DNA of 64,000 nucleotides from Asanoa ferruginea (GTDB lineage: Bacteria; Actinomycetota; Actinomycetes; Mycobacteriales; Micromonosporaceae), in contig NZ_QUMQ01000001.1 of NCBI RefSeq assembly GCF_003387075.1, forward strand, positions 1,302,001-1,366,000, read 5' to 3'. A program made the translations under genes and the position numbers. Under the pieces are notes generated by a model. It saw only the letters and a list, made by a program, of their open reading frames with translations. It was not told the DNA's origin and did not search any database. Positions 33,158-44,336 of the stretch are shown in pieces (the stretch's first letter is position 1; every line of letters starts with the position of its first letter).

Positions 33158-34008
33158 GACGGTGCCGAGGTCGACGCCGTGGCGCGCGCGGTGAGCAGGT
33201 CGCCGAGCCGGGCCCGGCCGCCGTCGGCGGCGGTGAGCACCCAGGCGCCGTCGGCGAGCAGGGCGATCGAGTGCTCGACGTGTGCGGCGACCGAGTTGTC
33301 GCGGGTGATCACGGTCCAGCCGTCGTCGAGCTCGACCGTGCGCGGCGAGCCCATCGTGATCATCGGCTCGATGGCCAGGCAGAGGCCGGGCACGAGCTTG
33401 ATGCCGCGGCCCGGTCGGCCGTGGTTGAGCACGTGCGGGTCCTGGTGCATCTCGGTGCCGATGCCGTGGCCGCCGTAGCCGTCGACGACGCCGTAGCGGC
33501 CGCCGGCGCGGACCGCGGTCTCGACCGCGTGGCCGATGTCGGTCAGCCGGCCGCGGCCGGAGATGGTGCCCCGGGCGGCGGTGGCGATGCCGGCCCACAT
33601 GGCGTCTTCGGCCACCTCGGCCATCCGCACCAGCTTCGGGTCGACGTCGCCGACCGGGACGGTGATGGCCGCGTCGCCGTGCCAGCCGTCGAGAACGGCA
33701 CCGCAGTCGATGGAGATGAGGTCGCCGGCCTTGAGGACCTGCTTAGGCGAGGGGATGGCGTGCACGATCTGCTCGTTGACCGAGGAGCAGATCGATCCCG
33801 GGTAGCCGTGGTAGCCCTTGAACGACGGGACGCCGCCGGCGTCGCGGATGATGCCCTCGGCGATCGCGTCAAGATCGGCGGTGGTGACGCCCGGCGCAAC
33901 GGCGGCGCGCATCGCGGCCAGGGCGTTGGCCACGACGAGGCCGGCCCGGCGCATCAGGTCGATCTGCTCAGGTGTCTTCAGCTGAACGTTCAGCTGGTGT
34001 CGGCGCAT
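33154..34008 (-). CDS. map: Type I methionine aminopeptidase
   Basis: Removes initiator methionine from nascent proteins. It has 284 residues from ATG 34008; a TTG one codon earlier is possible. Metal ligands are visible: Asp in ISIDCGAVLDGWHGD (two Asp), His in GYGGHGIGTEMHQDP, Glu in LAIEPMITMG and Glu in AHVEHSIALL. KTPEQIDLMRRAG opens the fold. It follows adk by 29 bp and overlaps the peptidase start by 4 nt. Confidence 0.97.
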   Translation of the reverse strand: MRRHQLNVQLKTPEQIDLMRRAGLVVANALAAMRAAVAPGVTTADLDAIAEGIIRDAGGVPSFKGYHGYPGSICSSVNEQIVHAIPSPKQVLKAGDLISIDCGAVLDGWHGDAAITVPVGDVDPKLVRMAEVAEDAMWAGIATAARGTISGRGRLTDIGHAVETAVRAGGRYGVVDGYGGHGIGTEMHQDPHVLNHGRPGRGIKLVPGLCLAIEPMITMGSPRTVELDDGWTVITRDNSVAAHVEHSIALLADGAWVLTAADGGRARLGDLLTARATASTSAPS

Positions 34009-34037
34009 CAATCGAGACTACCTAACGCCCTCGGGCG

Positions 34038-34691
34038 TCAGCCGCCGTAGGAACGGAGTGCGTCGATCGCCCGGACCGTGACGTCTTCCACCGGCCCGGT
34101 CGCGTCGATGCCGACCAGCTTGCCCTGCGCGCCGTAGTAGTCGACCAGCGGCGCGGTCTTCTCGGAGTATTCGACCAGCCGCTTGGCGATCGTCTCGGCC
34201 TTGTCGTCGTCGCGCTGGAACAGCTCCGAACCGCAGCGGTCGCAGATGCCCTCACGGGACGTCGCGTCGAACTCGACATGCCAGATCTTGCCGCAGCCGC
34301 GGCAGGTCCGGCGGCCGGACAGCCGCCGGATCACCTCGTCGTCGTCGACCACGAGTTCCATCACGAGGTCGAGCGCGGTGCCCAGGTCGGCCAGCAACTT
34401 GTCGAGCGCGGCCGCCTGGGGCGTGGTGCGCGGGAAGCCGTCGAGCAGGAAGCCCTCGCCGGCGTCGGGCTCGGCGAGCCGCTCACGCACCATGTTGATG
34501 GTCACCTCGTCGGGCACGAGCTTGCCGGCGTCCATGTAACGCCGGGCCTCGACGCCCAACGGGGTGCCCTGGGAAACGTTGGCGCGGAAGATGTCCCCGG
34601 TCGAGATCTTGGGCACGGCCAGGTGCGCGGCGATGAACTCGGCCTGCGTCCCCTTTCCCGCGCCCGGAGGACCCACGAGAACAATTCGCAC
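34038..34691 (-). CDS. adk: Adenylate kinase
   Basis: Interconverts ATP, AMP and ADP. It has 217 residues, GTG start. Walker A loop [14 protein letters not shown] lies at residues 6-19, the AMP-binding segment [10 protein letters not shown] near 85, and a long LID with [19 protein letters not shown] and [11 protein letters not shown] forming a four-cysteine zinc site. Many actinobacterial Adks have a short LID, so the zinc-type LID is noteworthy. The start overlaps the secY stop by 1 nt (TAGTG). Confidence 0.98.
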   Translation of the reverse strand: MRIVLVGPPGAGKGTQAEFIAAHLAVPKISTGDIFRANVSQGTPLGVEARRYMDAGKLVPDEVTINMVRERLAEPDAGEGFLLDGFPRTTPQAAALDKLLADLGTALDLVMELVVDDDEVIRRLSGRRTCRGCGKIWHVEFDATSREGICDRCGSELFQRDDDKAETIAKRLVEYSEKTAPLVDYYGAQGKLVGIDATGPVEDVTVRAIDALRSYGG

Positions 34692-36022
34692 TAGCGGAGG
34701 AACCCTTCGTAGTTCCGCTGCATGAGCTGGCTCTCGATCTGCTTAACCGTCTCCAGCCCGACGCCGACCATGATCAGCACCGCCGTGCCGCCGAACGGGA
34801 AGTTCATGTATTGCTGACGGTCGAGCCAGATGAAGAAGAAGCTCGGCAGGATCGAGATGATGCCAAGGTAGAGAGCGCCGGGAAGGGTGATCCGGCTCAG
34901 GATGAAGTCGAGGTATTCGGCGGTCGGCTTGCCCGGCCGGATGCCGGGCACGAAGCCACCGTACTTCTTCATGTTGTCGGCAACCTCGGTCGGGTTGAAC
35001 GTGATCGACACGTAGAAGTAGGTGAAGAAGATGATCAGCAAGAAGTAAAGGGTGATGTAGACCCAGCTGGTCGGCGTGACCAGGTTGTTCTGGATCCAGG
35101 CCTGCCAGTTGTTGAGGTTGTTGCGGTCGTAGAACTGCAACAGCAGGGCAGGCAGGTAGAGCAGGGACGACGCGAAGATCACGGGGATGACGCCGGCCTG
35201 GTTGACCTTGAGCGGTATGTAGGTGGACGTGCCGCCGTACATCCGGCGCCCGATCATCCGCTTCGCATATTGCACCGGAATTCGGCGCTGGGCCTGTTCG
35301 ATGAAGACCACGAAGAAGATGATGAGCAGCACCAAGGCGATGACCAGGAAGAACTTCCACCAGCCCTGCGCGATCTTGATCTGCCAGCCCTCGCTGGGGA
35401 GGCGGGCCATGATCGAGGTGAAGATCAGGACCGACATGCCGTTGCCGACGCCGCGGTCGGTGATCAGCTCGCCCAGCCACATGACCACGCCGGTGCCGGC
35501 GGTCATCGTGATGACGAGCGACACCAGGGTGATCCAGCTCGGCAGCCCGGTGCCGTCCGGCACGATCGGGAACTGGTCGCACATGTTGTTGAACAGCTGC
35601 CCGGAGCGGGCCAGCGCGACGAACGCCGAGGCCTGGAGGATGCCGAGACCCAGGGTCAGGTAGCGCGTGTATTGCGTGATCTTCGCCTGACCGGCCTGAC
35701 CCTCCTTGCGTAGCTGCTCCAGTCGCGGGATCACGACGGTCAGCAGCTGCAGGATGATCGACGCTGTGATGTAGGGCATGATGCCCAGCGCGAAGACCGA
35801 CAGCGACAGCAACGCGCCACCGGAGAACAGGTTGAGCAGGTTGAACACGCCGCCTGCGTTGTTCGTCTGCATCAGGTCCATGCACTTCTGCACGTTTCCG
35901 TAGGAAACGCCCGGACTGGGCAAAGTGGCACCCAACCGGTAGACCGCGATGATCGCGACCGTGAACAACAGTTTCTTGCGCAGGTCAGGCGTGCGGAACG
36001 CACTGATAAATGCGGAGAGCAA
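34691..36022 (-). CDS. secY: Preprotein translocase subunit SecY
   Basis: Channel subunit of the Sec translocon in the cytoplasmic membrane. It has 443 residues, ten transmembrane helices. I chose TTG at 36022 because AGGAGG lies 6 nt upstream and it yields the family start [20 protein letters not shown]. The plug region ([26 protein letters not shown]), helix 3 and the [21 protein letters not shown] loop before helix 9 are present. A 231-bp gap with a long hairpin separates it from rplO. Confidence 0.98.
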   Translation of the reverse strand: MLSAFISAFRTPDLRKKLLFTVAIIAVYRLGATLPSPGVSYGNVQKCMDLMQTNNAGGVFNLLNLFSGGALLSLSVFALGIMPYITASIILQLLTVVIPRLEQLRKEGQAGQAKITQYTRYLTLGLGILQASAFVALARSGQLFNNMCDQFPIVPDGTGLPSWITLVSLVITMTAGTGVVMWLGELITDRGVGNGMSVLIFTSIMARLPSEGWQIKIAQGWWKFFLVIALVLLIIFFVVFIEQAQRRIPVQYAKRMIGRRMYGGTSTYIPLKVNQAGVIPVIFASSLLYLPALLLQFYDRNNLNNWQAWIQNNLVTPTSWVYITLYFLLIIFFTYFYVSITFNPTEVADNMKKYGGFVPGIRPGKPTAEYLDFILSRITLPGALYLGIISILPSFFFIWLDRQQYMNFPFGGTAVLIMVGVGLETVKQIESQLMQRNYEGFLR

Positions 36023-36201
36023 CGTCTTCCTCCTGCGCGGGCGGACCGCCGGGGTCGTGGCGGTTCGAGGTGGCTGTCGGTAGTGACTCGACACCCTGTC
36101 GGGAACGGACTCTAACTTATCTGGCTCGGAAGAGAACCGGCACGCCGGACCCATCCATCCGGAACGATATCCGTGCGCATCGCTCCAGATCAACGCTGGA
36201 A

Positions 36202-36244
36202 GGGCGCGGCTCCTGACGGTCGCCTGACCGTTGGAGCCGCGCCC
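36202..36244 (-). terminator. Long nested hairpin between rplO and secY
   Basis: GGGCGCGGCTCC (36202-36213) pairs perfectly with GGAGCCGCGCCC (36233-36244). Inside, ACGGTC pairs with GACCGT around GCCT. This gives 18 pairs with only small bulges, starting 9 bp past the rplO stop. It probably terminates or strongly attenuates the spc transcript before secY. Confidence 0.75.
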
Positions 36245-36253
36245 TCGCCAACG

Positions 36254-36697
36254 TTACAGCTCTGTGGTGGCGCCACCAGCGGCTGCGATCTTCTCCTTGG
36301 CGGACGCGCTGAACGCGTGCGCCGAGATGCGGAGAGATACGCCACCGAGATCGCCCGTGCCGAGCACCTTGACCGGCTGGTTCTTGCGAACCGCGCCCGA
36401 CTCGACGAGCTCGACCGGGCCGATCTCGCCGCCGTTCGGGAACAGCTCGGCCAGCTTGTCCAGGTTGACGACCTGGAAGACGACCTTGTTCTGGTTGCGG
36501 AAGCCCTTCATCTTCGGCAGCCGCATGTGGATGGGCATCTGCCCGCCCTCGAACGACGCCGGGACGTTCTTGCGGGCCTTGGAGCCCTTCGTGCCGCGAC
36601 CGGCGGTCTTGCCCTTGGAGCCTTCACCGCGACCCACACGGGTCTTGTCGGTCTTGGCACCCGGGGCGGGACGCAGGTGGTGAACCTTGATCGTCAT
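36254..36697 (-). CDS. rplO: 50S ribosomal protein L15 (uL15)
   Basis: Large-subunit assembly protein of 147 residues. It has [41 protein letters not shown] (Gly/Lys-rich N-terminus), then [18 protein letters not shown] and the C-terminal [19 protein letters not shown] segment. The ATG overlaps the rpmD TAA by 1 nt (TAATG). It is the last spc-cluster gene before the terminator-like hairpin. Confidence 0.99.
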   Translation of the reverse strand: MTIKVHHLRPAPGAKTDKTRVGRGEGSKGKTAGRGTKGSKARKNVPASFEGGQMPIHMRLPKMKGFRNQNKVVFQVVNLDKLAELFPNGGEIGPVELVESGAVRKNQPVKVLGTGDLGGVSLRISAHAFSASAKEKIAAAGGATTEL

Positions 36698-36879
36698 TAT
36701 TCGACCTCCTCGACCTTCACGAGGTGGTTGACGGTGAAGATCATGCCCCGAATCTCGGGGCGGTCCTCCTTGACCACCACGTCGTTGATCCGCTTCAGGC
36801 CGAGCGACCGCAGGGACTCCCGCTGGTTGTGCTTCGACCCGATGTGGGACCGGACCTGAGTGACCTTGAGCCGTGCCAT
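36697..36879 (-). CDS. rpmD: 50S ribosomal protein L30 (uL30)
   Basis: Small-form L30 of 60 residues. [40 protein letters not shown] and [16 protein letters not shown] match the bacterial family. The ATG overlaps the rpsE TGA by 1 nt (TGATG) and the stop overlaps rplO, so translation of the three is coupled. Confidence 0.99.
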   Translation of the reverse strand: MARLKVTQVRSHIGSKHNQRESLRSLGLKRINDVVVKEDRPEIRGMIFTVNHLVKVEEVE

Positions 36880-37493
36880 CAGACACTCACCCCAGCCCGG
36901 CTCGCCAGCATCGCGGCCGGCGCCACGTCTTCGACGGGCAGGCCACGACGGGCGGCAACAGCCTCCGGCGACTCGAGCGCCTTGAGGGCCGCCACGGTCG
37001 CGTGGACGATGTTGATCGGGTTCGACGAGCCGAGGCTCTTCGAGAGCACGTCGTGGATGCCCGCGCACTCGAGCACGGCGCGGACCGGCCCGCCGGCGAT
37101 GACGCCCGTACCGGCCGAGGCCGGCTTGAGCAGCACCACACCAGCGGCGTCTTCGCCCTGCACCGGGTGCGGGATCGACTGTGCGATCCGGGGCACCTTG
37201 AAGAAGTGCTTCTTGGCCTCTTCGACACCCTTGGCGATCGCCGCGGGCACCTCCTTGGCCTTGCCGTACCCGACTCCGACCGTGCCGTCGCCGTCGCCGA
37301 CGATCACCAGAGCGGTGAAGCTGAACCGCCGACCGCCCTTGACGACCTTGGCAACCCGGTTGATCGCGACGACCCGCTCGAGGTGCGGGGTCTTCTCGAC
37401 GGGCGCGTTTCCGCGGCCGCCCTCGCGGCGGTTATCGCGGCGACCACCTTCGTTGCCACCGGACCCGCCGCCACGGCGCTGTTGACCTGGCAT
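36879..37493 (-). CDS. rpsE: 30S ribosomal protein S5 (uS5)
   Basis: Decoding-fidelity protein of 204 residues. A Gly/Arg/Asn-rich N-terminal extension of about 35 residues ([18 protein letters not shown]) precedes [45 protein letters not shown] and the C-terminal domain [18 protein letters not shown] with [22 protein letters not shown] lies upstream of the ATG at 37493. It is 31 bp after rplR. Confidence 0.99.
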   Translation of the reverse strand: MPGQQRRGGGSGGNEGGRRDNRREGGRGNAPVEKTPHLERVVAINRVAKVVKGGRRFSFTALVIVGDGDGTVGVGYGKAKEVPAAIAKGVEEAKKHFFKVPRIAQSIPHPVQGEDAAGVVLLKPASAGTGVIAGGPVRAVLECAGIHDVLSKSLGSSNPINIVHATVAALKALESPEAVAARRGLPVEDVAPAAMLASRAGVSV

Positions 37494-37524
37494 CAGCAGC
37501 CTTCCTTTCTCAGATGTGACGGGG

Positions 37525-37914
37525 TCAGAACTCGAGCCCGGCTTCGCGCGCGGCCTTGGCCAACGCGGCGATGCGACCCGCATATTTGCTGCCACCGCGG
37601 TCGAAGACGACCTTCGACACGCCGGCGGCCTTGGCCCGCTCGGCGAGGAGCGCGCCGACCTTGCCGGCCATCGCGCTCTTGTCGCCGTCGGTGCCTCGGA
37701 TCGAGGCGTCCATGGTCGACGCCGATGCCAGGGTGTGACCCTTGGCGTCGTCGACGATCTGGGCGTTGATGTGCCGCAGCGACCGGGTGACGACCAGGCG
37801 CGGACGCTCGGCCGAACCCACCAGGTTCTTGCGGACCCGGAAGTGCCGACGCGCCCGGCCGATGGCCCGCTTCGCGGCAACGCCGCGACGGCGCTTGAGT
37901 AGCGTGGCGGTCAC
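37525..37914 (-). CDS. rplR: 50S ribosomal protein L18 (uL18)
   Basis: 5S rRNA-binding protein, 129 residues. [43 protein letters not shown] and the C-terminal [28 protein letters not shown] are the family motifs. It overlaps the rplF stop by 4 nt. Confidence 0.99.
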   Translation of the reverse strand: MTATLLKRRRGVAAKRAIGRARRHFRVRKNLVGSAERPRLVVTRSLRHINAQIVDDAKGHTLASASTMDASIRGTDGDKSAMAGKVGALLAERAKAAGVSKVVFDRGGSKYAGRIAALAKAAREAGLEF

Positions 37915-38450
37915 TTCTTACCTGCCTTTCCAGCCTTGCGGCGGACGACCTCACCCTGGTAGCGGACGCCCTTGCCCTTGTAGGGCTCCGGCGGACGGAT
38001 CTTCCGGATGTTGGCGGCCACCTCACCGACCTGCTGCTTGTCGATGCCGGCGATGTGGAACAGCGTCGGGCGCTCAACCGTGAAGGTGATGCCGTCCGGC
38101 GCCGGAACCACGACCGGGTGCGAGAAGCCGAGCGCGAACTCGAGATCCTTGCCCTTCGCGGTCACCCGGTAGCCGGTGCCGGCGATCTCGAGCGTCTTGC
38201 GGTAACCGTCGGTCACCCCGACGACCATGTTCGCCACCAGCGTACGCGAGAGGCCGTGCAGCTCCTTGGCCTTGCGCTCGTCGTTGGGGCGCTTGACCAC
38301 GAGCTCGTTCTCTTCGCGCTCGATCGTGATCGGCTCGGCCAGCACGTGGCTCAGCTGACCCTTCGGGCCCTTCACCTGAACGGTCTGGCCGTTGATCGTG
38401 ATATCGACGCCCGTCGGGACCGGGATCGTCTTACGTCCAATTCGCGACAT
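37911..38450 (-). CDS. rplF: 50S ribosomal protein L6 (uL6)
   Basis: Two-domain protein near the GTPase centre, 179 residues from ATG 38450. The opening [20 protein letters not shown], the middle [20 protein letters not shown], and the ending [20 protein letters not shown] are diagnostic. An in-frame extension through rpsH to 38888 is not real. It lies 17 bp after rpsH. Confidence 0.99.
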   Translation of the reverse strand: MSRIGRKTIPVPTGVDITINGQTVQVKGPKGQLSHVLAEPITIEREENELVVKRPNDERKAKELHGLSRTLVANMVVGVTDGYRKTLEIAGTGYRVTAKGKDLEFALGFSHPVVVPAPDGITFTVERPTLFHIAGIDKQQVGEVAANIRKIRPPEPYKGKGVRYQGEVVRRKAGKAGKK

Positions 38451-38467
38451 TTCTTTAAACTCCCCGG

Positions 38468-38875
38468 TTACCAGACGAAGGCGAGGACTTCCCCGCCCAC
38501 GCTCCGCTTGCGGGCCTGCCGGTCGGTCAGCAGTCCCTGGGACGTCGAAATGATCGCCACGCCCAAACCGCCGAGCACCCGCGGGAGCCCATCCGACTTG
38601 GCGTAAACCCGCAGACCGGGCTTGGACACGCGCTTGATCCCAGCCAGGCTCCGCTCGCGGTTCTGGCCGTATTTGAGCTCGACCACCAGTCGCTTGCCGA
38701 CGACGCCCTCGGCGGGCTCCTCGACCGCCCAGGTGGCGATGTAGCCCTCGCTCTTGAGGACCTCGGCGATGTTCGCCTTGATCTTCGAGTAGGGCATCGT
38801 CACCCGGTCGTGGTAGGCCTGGTTGGCGTTGCGCAGACGGGTGAGCATGTCTGCGATCGGGTCGGTCATCGTCAT
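38468..38875 (-). CDS. rpsH: 30S ribosomal protein S8 (uS8)
   Basis: 16S rRNA central-domain binder and, in E. coli, the spc operon repressor. It has 135 residues: [40 protein letters not shown] and the C-terminal [21 protein letters not shown] motif. It is 73 bp after rpsN. No S8 target resembling the L5 mRNA site was confirmed. Confidence 0.99.
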   Translation of the reverse strand: MTMTDPIADMLTRLRNANQAYHDRVTMPYSKIKANIAEVLKSEGYIATWAVEEPAEGVVGKRLVVELKYGQNRERSLAGIKRVSKPGLRVYAKSDGLPRVLGGLGVAIISTSQGLLTDRQARKRSVGGEVLAFVW

Positions 38876-38948
38876 GAGTTCTCGTCAACCTTTCTCGCCG
38901 TGGTTCCCCGCGCGGGGCCTACGGCGAAGCGGTATTTCGGGTGGTGGC

Positions 38949-39134
38949 TTACCACGAGGCCTTCGACACACCGGGGAGCTCACCACGGTGAGCCATCTCC
39001 CGGATGCAGACCCGGCAGAGACCGAACTTGCGGTAGACCGCCTTGGGACGCCCGCAACGCTGGCAACGGGTGTAGGCACGAACCGCGAACTTCGGCTTCG
39101 CGGCAGCCTTGATGATCAGCGCCTTCTTAGCCAT
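38949..39134 (-). CDS. rpsN: 30S ribosomal protein S14, type Z (uS14)
   Basis: Zinc-binding S14 of 61 residues. [21 protein letters not shown] provides the C-x2-C and C-x2-C site. The short length and intact cysteines identify the primary (C+) form, not the longer zinc-free paralogue made under zinc limitation. It is 4 bp after rplE. Confidence 0.99.
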   Translation of the reverse strand: MAKKALIIKAAAKPKFAVRAYTRCQRCGRPKAVYRKFGLCRVCIREMAHRGELPGVSKASW

Positions 39135-39138
39135 GTGC

Positions 39139-39702
39139 TCAGTTCTCCTTGAACGGGAAGCCCAGGAGCTTGAGCAGCGCCCGGCCCTCGGCGTCAGTCG
39201 TCGCGGTCGTGACCACCGTGATGTCCATGCCCCGTACGCGGTCGATCCGGTCCTGGTCGATCTCGTGGAACACCGACTGCTCGGTCAGCCCGAACGTGTA
39301 GTTGCCGTTGCCGTCGAGCTTGCGGGCATCGAGGCCGCGGAAGTCACGGATACGCGGGAGGGCGATCGACAGCAGCCGGTCGAGGAACTCCCACATCCGG
39401 TCGCCGCGCAGCGTCACCTTGGCGCCGATCGGCATGCCCTCGCGCAGCTTGAACTGCGCGATGGACTTGGTCGCCCGGCGGACCAACGGCTTCTGGCCGG
39501 TGATCGTGGCCAGGTCGCGGACCGCGCCGTCGATCAGCTTCGCGTCGCGGGCCGCCTCGCCGACGCCCATGTTGACGACGATCTTGACGAGGCCCGGCGT
39601 CTGCATCGGGTTGCTGTAGGTGAACTGCTCGCGCAGCTGCCCAACAACCTCTTCGCGGTAGCGCTGCTTCAGGCGCGGCAGCGTGGGGGCTGTCGTGGTC
39701 AT
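39139..39702 (-). CDS. rplE: 50S ribosomal protein L5 (uL5)
   Basis: 5S rRNA-binding protein that contacts P-site tRNA, 187 residues. [63 protein letters not shown] and the ending [19 protein letters not shown] match the family. It overlaps the rplX stop by 1 nt. Confidence 0.99.
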   Translation of the reverse strand: MTTTAPTLPRLKQRYREEVVGQLREQFTYSNPMQTPGLVKIVVNMGVGEAARDAKLIDGAVRDLATITGQKPLVRRATKSIAQFKLREGMPIGAKVTLRGDRMWEFLDRLLSIALPRIRDFRGLDARKLDGNGNYTFGLTEQSVFHEIDQDRIDRVRGMDITVVTTATTDAEGRALLKLLGFPFKEN

Positions 39703-40016
39703 CAGAGTTCCTTACCGGTGCTGCGTGCGATGCGCACCTTGATGCCGTCGTCGCCGACGCGGTAGCCGACGCGGGTCGGCTTGCCGTCGGAGTCCACGAC
39801 CATCACGTTCGAGACGTGAATGGGTGCCTCCTGCGTGACGATGCCGCCGGTCTTGGCGCCGCGCTGGGTCGTGCGAATGCGTTCGTGCTTCTTGACCCGG
39901 TTGACGCCCTCGACAATGACCTTGTCCTGGCGCGGCAGGGCCGAGATGACCTTGCCCTTGGCGCCCTTGTCCTTGCCGGCGATGACGACGACCGTGTCGC
40001 CCTTCTTCACCTTCAT
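39702..40016 (-). CDS. rplX: 50S ribosomal protein L24 (uL24)
   Basis: Early-assembly protein of 104 residues with a KOW domain: [42 protein letters not shown] and [20 protein letters not shown] complete the family pattern. The gap to rplN is 2 bp. Confidence 0.99.
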   Translation of the reverse strand: MKVKKGDTVVVIAGKDKGAKGKVISALPRQDKVIVEGVNRVKKHERIRTTQRGAKTGGIVTQEAPIHVSNVMVVDSDGKPTRVGYRVGDDGIKVRIARSTGKEL

Positions 40017-40018
40017 GG

Positions 40019-40387
40019 CTAGAGCACCTCCGGTGCCAACGAAATGATCTTCATGAAACGCTTGTCCCGGAGCTCCCGGCCAACCGGACCGAAGATACGG
40101 GTGCCACGCGGGTCACCGCCATCTTTGATGATCACGGCCGCGTTCTCGTCGAAGCGGATGTAGGAACCGTCCGGACGCCGCTTCTCCTTCGCGGTGCGAA
40201 CGATGACCGCCTTGACGACGTCACCCTTCTTCACACCGGCGCCGGGGATGGCGTCCTTGACGGTGGCGACGATCACGTCGCCAATGCCCGCGTAGCGCCG
40301 ACCCGAGCCGCCGAGGACCCGGATGCACAGGATCTCCCGCGCACCCGTGTTGTCGGCGACACGCAGTCGCGACTCTTGCTGAATCAC
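40019..40387 (-). CDS. rplN: 50S ribosomal protein L14 (uL14)
   Basis: Intersubunit-face protein of 122 residues. [52 protein letters not shown] and [20 protein letters not shown] are canonical. A small perfect stem CTCCGGC-gct-GCCGGAG (40412-40428) lies in the 63-bp gap between rpsQ and this gene. Confidence 0.99.
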   Translation of the reverse strand: MIQQESRLRVADNTGAREILCIRVLGGSGRRYAGIGDVIVATVKDAIPGAGVKKGDVVKAVIVRTAKEKRRPDGSYIRFDENAAVIIKDGGDPRGTRIFGPVGRELRDKRFMKIISLAPEVL

Positions 40388-40450
40388 GTCTATCTCCTCT
40401 GTCTGCCAGTCCTCCGGCGCTGCCGGAGCTTGGAAGAACCGGTCGGCTTA

Positions 40451-40732
40451 TTACTTCGCGCGCTCGAGGATCTCCACGACGCGCCAGCGCTTGGTGGCGG
40501 ACAGCGGACGGGTCTCCATGATCAGGACCCGGTCGCCGGTGCCACAGGCGTTCTGCTCGTCGTGGACCTTGAGCTTCCTCGTACGCCGCAGAACCTTGCC
40601 GTAGAGCGGGTGCTTGACCCGGTCCTCGACCTCGACCACGACGGTCTTGTCCATCTTGTCGCTCACCACGAGACCCTCACGGGTCTTGCGGGTGGCCCGC
40701 TCGGGAGCGGCGGTGGTGTTCTCAGTCATCAC
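40451..40732 (-). CDS. rpsQ: 30S ribosomal protein S17 (uS17)
   Basis: OB-fold 16S rRNA binder of 93 residues. After a short Thr/Ala-rich N-terminus it has [40 protein letters not shown] and [20 protein letters not shown]. It overlaps the rpmC stop by 4 nt. Confidence 0.99.
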   Translation of the reverse strand: MMTENTTAAPERATRKTREGLVVSDKMDKTVVVEVEDRVKHPLYGKVLRRTRKLKVHDEQNACGTGDRVLIMETRPLSATKRWRVVEILERAK

Positions 40733-40962
40733 GCAGTCACCTCAGTTGGCGCGGCCGAGAGCCCCAGCTCACGCTCACGCATGATCGTGTAGATCCGGGC
40801 GATCTCCTTGCGGATGACCTGCAGCCGACGGTTGTTGTCGAGCTGGCCCGTCGCGGACTGCACGCGGAGGTTGAACAGCTCCGCCTTGGCCTCGCGCAGC
40901 AGCGAGATCAGCTCCTCTTCGGGGAGCTCTCGCAGCTCGGAGGCCTTGGTGCCCGCTGCCAT
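40729..40962 (-). CDS. rpmC: 50S ribosomal protein L29 (uL29)
   Basis: Tunnel-exit protein of 77 residues, two-helix coiled form: [56 protein letters not shown] spans nearly the whole chain. It overlaps rplP and rpsQ by 1 and 4 nt, so all three are coupled. Confidence 0.98.
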   Translation of the reverse strand: MAAGTKASELRELPEEELISLLREAKAELFNLRVQSATGQLDNNRRLQVIRKEIARIYTIMRERELGLSAAPTEVTA

Positions 40963-41387
40963 CAGGATTCACCCACTTCGCGTGTCACGATGCGGCACTT
41001 CATCGGAAGCTTGTGGATCGCGCGACGCATCGCCTCTCGCGCAATCTGCTCGTTGGGGAACGACATCTCGAACAGGACGCGACCCGGCTTGATGTTGGCC
41101 ACCCACCACTCGGGCGAACCCTTGCCGGAACCCATGCGGGTTTCGGCCGGCTTCTTGGTCAGGGCCTGGTCCGGGAAGACCGTGATCCAGACCTTGCCAC
41201 CACGCTTGATGTGGCGGGTCATCGCGATACGGGCGGCCTCGATCTGCCGGTTGGTCAGGTAGGCCGACTCGATCGCCTGGATACCGAACTCGCCGAAGAC
41301 CACCCGGTTGCCGCCCTTGGACGAACCATGACGGTCCGGGTGGTGCGGCTTGCGGAAGCCCTTCGGGGGCTTACGTGGCATGAGCAT
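40962..41387 (-). CDS. rplP: 50S ribosomal protein L16 (uL16)
   Basis: A-site-adjacent protein of 141 residues. The opening [71 protein letters not shown] and [20 protein letters not shown] are typical. It is 5 bp after rpsC. Confidence 0.99.
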   Translation of the reverse strand: MLMPRKPPKGFRKPHHPDRHGSSKGGNRVVFGEFGIQAIESAYLTNRQIEAARIAMTRHIKRGGKVWITVFPDQALTKKPAETRMGSGKGSPEWWVANIKPGRVLFEMSFPNEQIAREAMRRAIHKLPMKCRIVTREVGES

Positions 41388-41392
41388 CGGGA

Positions 41393-42277
41393 TCAGCCCT
41401 CCTGCGCTGAGCTGTCTTGGCCGGCGTCCGGCGCCGGCGTTGCTGCCGGAGCAGCACTCTCGGTCGGGGCCGCCGCGGCGGGCGCGGCCGGCGGACCACC
41501 GGCGAGCTCGGCCTGGGCCGCGCGGCCCGCCTCGGTGCCGCCCGCGGTCGTGCCGGACGAACCGGAACGGCCACGACGCGGACGCTCGGGACGGTCGCCC
41601 CGCTCGCGACGGGGACGCGGCGCGCCGGCGTCGGCCGGAGCCTCGCGACCCGGAACGGCGTCGCCCTTGTAGATCCAGACCTTCACGCCGATGCGGCCGA
41701 ACGTCGTGCGGGCCTCGAAGAAGCCGTATTCGATGTTGGCCCGCAGCGTGTGCAGCGGAACGCGACCCTCGCGGTAGAACTCGGTGCGGCTCATCTCGGC
41801 GCCGCCGAGGCGGCCGGAGACCTGCACCCGGATGCCCTTGACGATCGGGTTCTTCATCGCCGACTGCATGGCCTTGCGCATCGCCCGGCGGAAGCTGACC
41901 CGGCTCGACAGCTGCTCGGCCACGCCCTGCGCGACGAGCTGAGCGTCGGACTCGGGGTTCTTCACCTCGAGGATGTTGAGCTGCACCTGCTTGCCGGTGA
42001 GCTTCTCGAGCTCGCCGCGGATCCGGTCAGCCTCCGCACCCTTACGGCCGATGACGATGCCCGGCCGGGCGGTGTGGATGTCGACCCGGACCCGGTCGCG
42101 GGTGCGCTCGATGTCGACCTTGGAAATGCCGGCGCGCTCAAGACCCTTGGACATCATCCGGCGGATCTTGACGTCTTCGCCGATGTAGTCCTTGTAGAGC
42201 TTGTCCGCGAACCAGCGCGACTTCCAATCGGTCGAGATGCCGAGCCGGAACCCGTGCGGGTGAACCTTCTGACCCAT
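41393..42277 (-). CDS. rpsC: 30S ribosomal protein S3 (uS3) with Ala/Pro-rich C-terminal extension
   Basis: Head protein at the mRNA entry channel. It has 294 residues; the core ends near residue 212 ([13 protein letters not shown]). [23 protein letters not shown], the KH domain with [23 protein letters not shown], and [32 protein letters not shown] are present. About 80 residues of Arg/Gly then Ala/Pro-rich tail follow, as in other actinobacteria. It overlaps rplV by 1 nt. Confidence 0.99.
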   Translation of the reverse strand: MGQKVHPHGFRLGISTDWKSRWFADKLYKDYIGEDVKIRRMMSKGLERAGISKVDIERTRDRVRVDIHTARPGIVIGRKGAEADRIRGELEKLTGKQVQLNILEVKNPESDAQLVAQGVAEQLSSRVSFRRAMRKAMQSAMKNPIVKGIRVQVSGRLGGAEMSRTEFYREGRVPLHTLRANIEYGFFEARTTFGRIGVKVWIYKGDAVPGREAPADAGAPRPRRERGDRPERPRRGRSGSSGTTAGGTEAGRAAQAELAGGPPAAPAAAAPTESAAPAATPAPDAGQDSSAQEG

Positions 42278-42855
42278 TACTCGGTCCCCTCCTCGGCGGT
42301 CTCGTCCGCCTTGGTCTCCGTCGCCTTGCTTTCGGTCGCCTTCTTGGCGGCCTTCTTCGCCGGCGCCTTCTTGGCTGGCGTCGGCTCGGCGGCGGTCGCC
42401 TCGGTCGGCGTTTCCGTCTCCTGCACCGCGGTCGCGGGTGCGGCCTTGGCGGCCTTCGCCGGCGCGGCCTTACGCGTCGAACGCTGAGCCGGAGCCACTG
42501 CCTCGACGGCCACTGTGATGTGGCACGTCCGCTTGCGGATCCGGTAGGCCCGACCCTGTGCGCGCGGCCGGAACCGCTTCATGGTCGGACCCTCGTCGAC
42601 GAACGCCTCGCTGACGAGCAACGCGTCGGGGTCCAGCCGCTCGTTGTTCTCCGCGTTGGCGATCGCGCTGGCGAGCACCTTGTAGACCTGCTCGCTCGCC
42701 GACTGCGGCGCGAACTGGAGCACCGTGAGCGCCTCCTTCGCGGGCAGACCGCGGACGAGGTTGACCACCCGGCGCGCCTTGTTCGGCGAGATGCGCACGT
42801 GGCGCGCAACCGCCCGTGCGCCCGGAAGCGCCGGAGCGTCGCCCTTGACTGGCAT
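42277..42855 (-). CDS. rplV: 50S ribosomal protein L22 (uL22) with Lys/Ala/Glu-rich C-terminal extension
   Basis: Tunnel-constriction protein. It has 192 residues: the core ([40 protein letters not shown]) occupies about the first 120. A 70-residue [16 protein letters not shown]-type tail follows. Several macrolide-resistance changes map to the L22 loop; I see the loop present but draw no resistance conclusion. It is 35 bp after rpsS. Confidence 0.99.
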   Translation of the reverse strand: MPVKGDAPALPGARAVARHVRISPNKARRVVNLVRGLPAKEALTVLQFAPQSASEQVYKVLASAIANAENNERLDPDALLVSEAFVDEGPTMKRFRPRAQGRAYRIRKRTCHITVAVEAVAPAQRSTRKAAPAKAAKAAPATAVQETETPTEATAAEPTPAKKAPAKKAAKKATESKATETKADETAEEGTE

Positions 42856-42890
42856 CGCTGTAACCCCTCTGATCCTCTATCTGCACCGCG

Positions 42891-43172
42891 TCAGCGGCGG
42901 CGGCTCTTCCGGTCGTCCTTCTCGTGACCCTTGAACGTGCGGGTCAACGCGAACTCGCCGAGCTTGTGCCCGACCATGGCCTCGGTGACGAACACCGGGA
43001 CGTGCTTGCGACCGTCGTGCACGGCGATCGTGTGCCCGAGCATCTCGGGGATGATCGTCGAACGGCGCGACCACGTCTTGATGACGTTCTTCGAGCCCTT
43101 GTCGTTCTGCGTCTCCACCTTCTTGATCAGGTGGTCGTCGACGAACGGGCCCTTCTTCAGGCTGCGTGGCAT
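42891..43172 (-). CDS. rpsS: 30S ribosomal protein S19 (uS19)
   Basis: Head protein forming an intersubunit bridge, 93 residues. [71 protein letters not shown] spans the family domain in full. It is 6 bp after rplB. Confidence 0.99.
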   Translation of the reverse strand: MPRSLKKGPFVDDHLIKKVETQNDKGSKNVIKTWSRRSTIIPEMLGHTIAVHDGRKHVPVFVTEAMVGHKLGEFALTRTFKGHEKDDRKSRRR

Positions 43173-43178
43173 CTCGGG

Positions 43179-44018
<840 letters not shown>

Positions 44019-44033
44019 TGTTGTCTACACCCC

Positions 44034-44336
44034 TCAGCTGACCGGGCCGCCGAAGGCCTCGATGCGGTCGCCCTCAGCCAGCTTCACCATCGCGCGCTTG
44101 GTGTCCTTGCGCTTGCCCCAGCCGGTGCGGGTGCGCTTGCGCTTGCCCTCACGGTTGAGCGTGTTGACGGTCAGGACGCGGACGTTGAAGATCTGCTGAA
44201 TCGCGATCTTGATCTGCGTCTTGTTCGCATCCGGGGCCACGAGGAACGTGTACCAGTTGCGGTTCAGCTCGCTGTAGCTCTTCTCCGAGACGATCGGCGC
44301 GACGATGATGTCGCGCGGATCCGCGATGGTCGGCAT
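44034..44336 (-). CDS. rplW: 50S ribosomal protein L23 (uL23)
   Basis: Tunnel-exit docking site for trigger factor and SRP, 100 residues. [69 protein letters not shown] is the family pattern. The start overlaps the rplD stop by 1 nt. Confidence 0.99.
   Translation of the reverse strand: MPTIADPRDIIVAPIVSEKSYSELNRNWYTFLVAPDANKTQIKIAIQQIFNVRVLTVNTLNREGKRKRTRTGWGKRKDTKRAMVKLAEGDRIEAFGGPVS

Noticed and set aside
29447-33478. Plus-strand open frame of 1343 codons across infA, DUF1707 and the S9 peptidase
   Set aside because: It runs antisense to well-supported genes with catalytic motifs. The product is low-complexity Arg/Gly/Ala sequence caused by high GC in the third position.
33158-33598. N-terminal extension of the S9 peptidase to the TTG/ATG-type start at 33598
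   Set aside because: The extra 147 residues are almost all Arg, His, Pro and Gly and lie fully inside map, whose metal-binding residues are intact.
34691-36193. SecY extended upstream to 36193
   Set aside because: The added residues cross the promoter/terminator gap. AGGAGG positioned 6 nt before TTG 36022 gives the conserved start.
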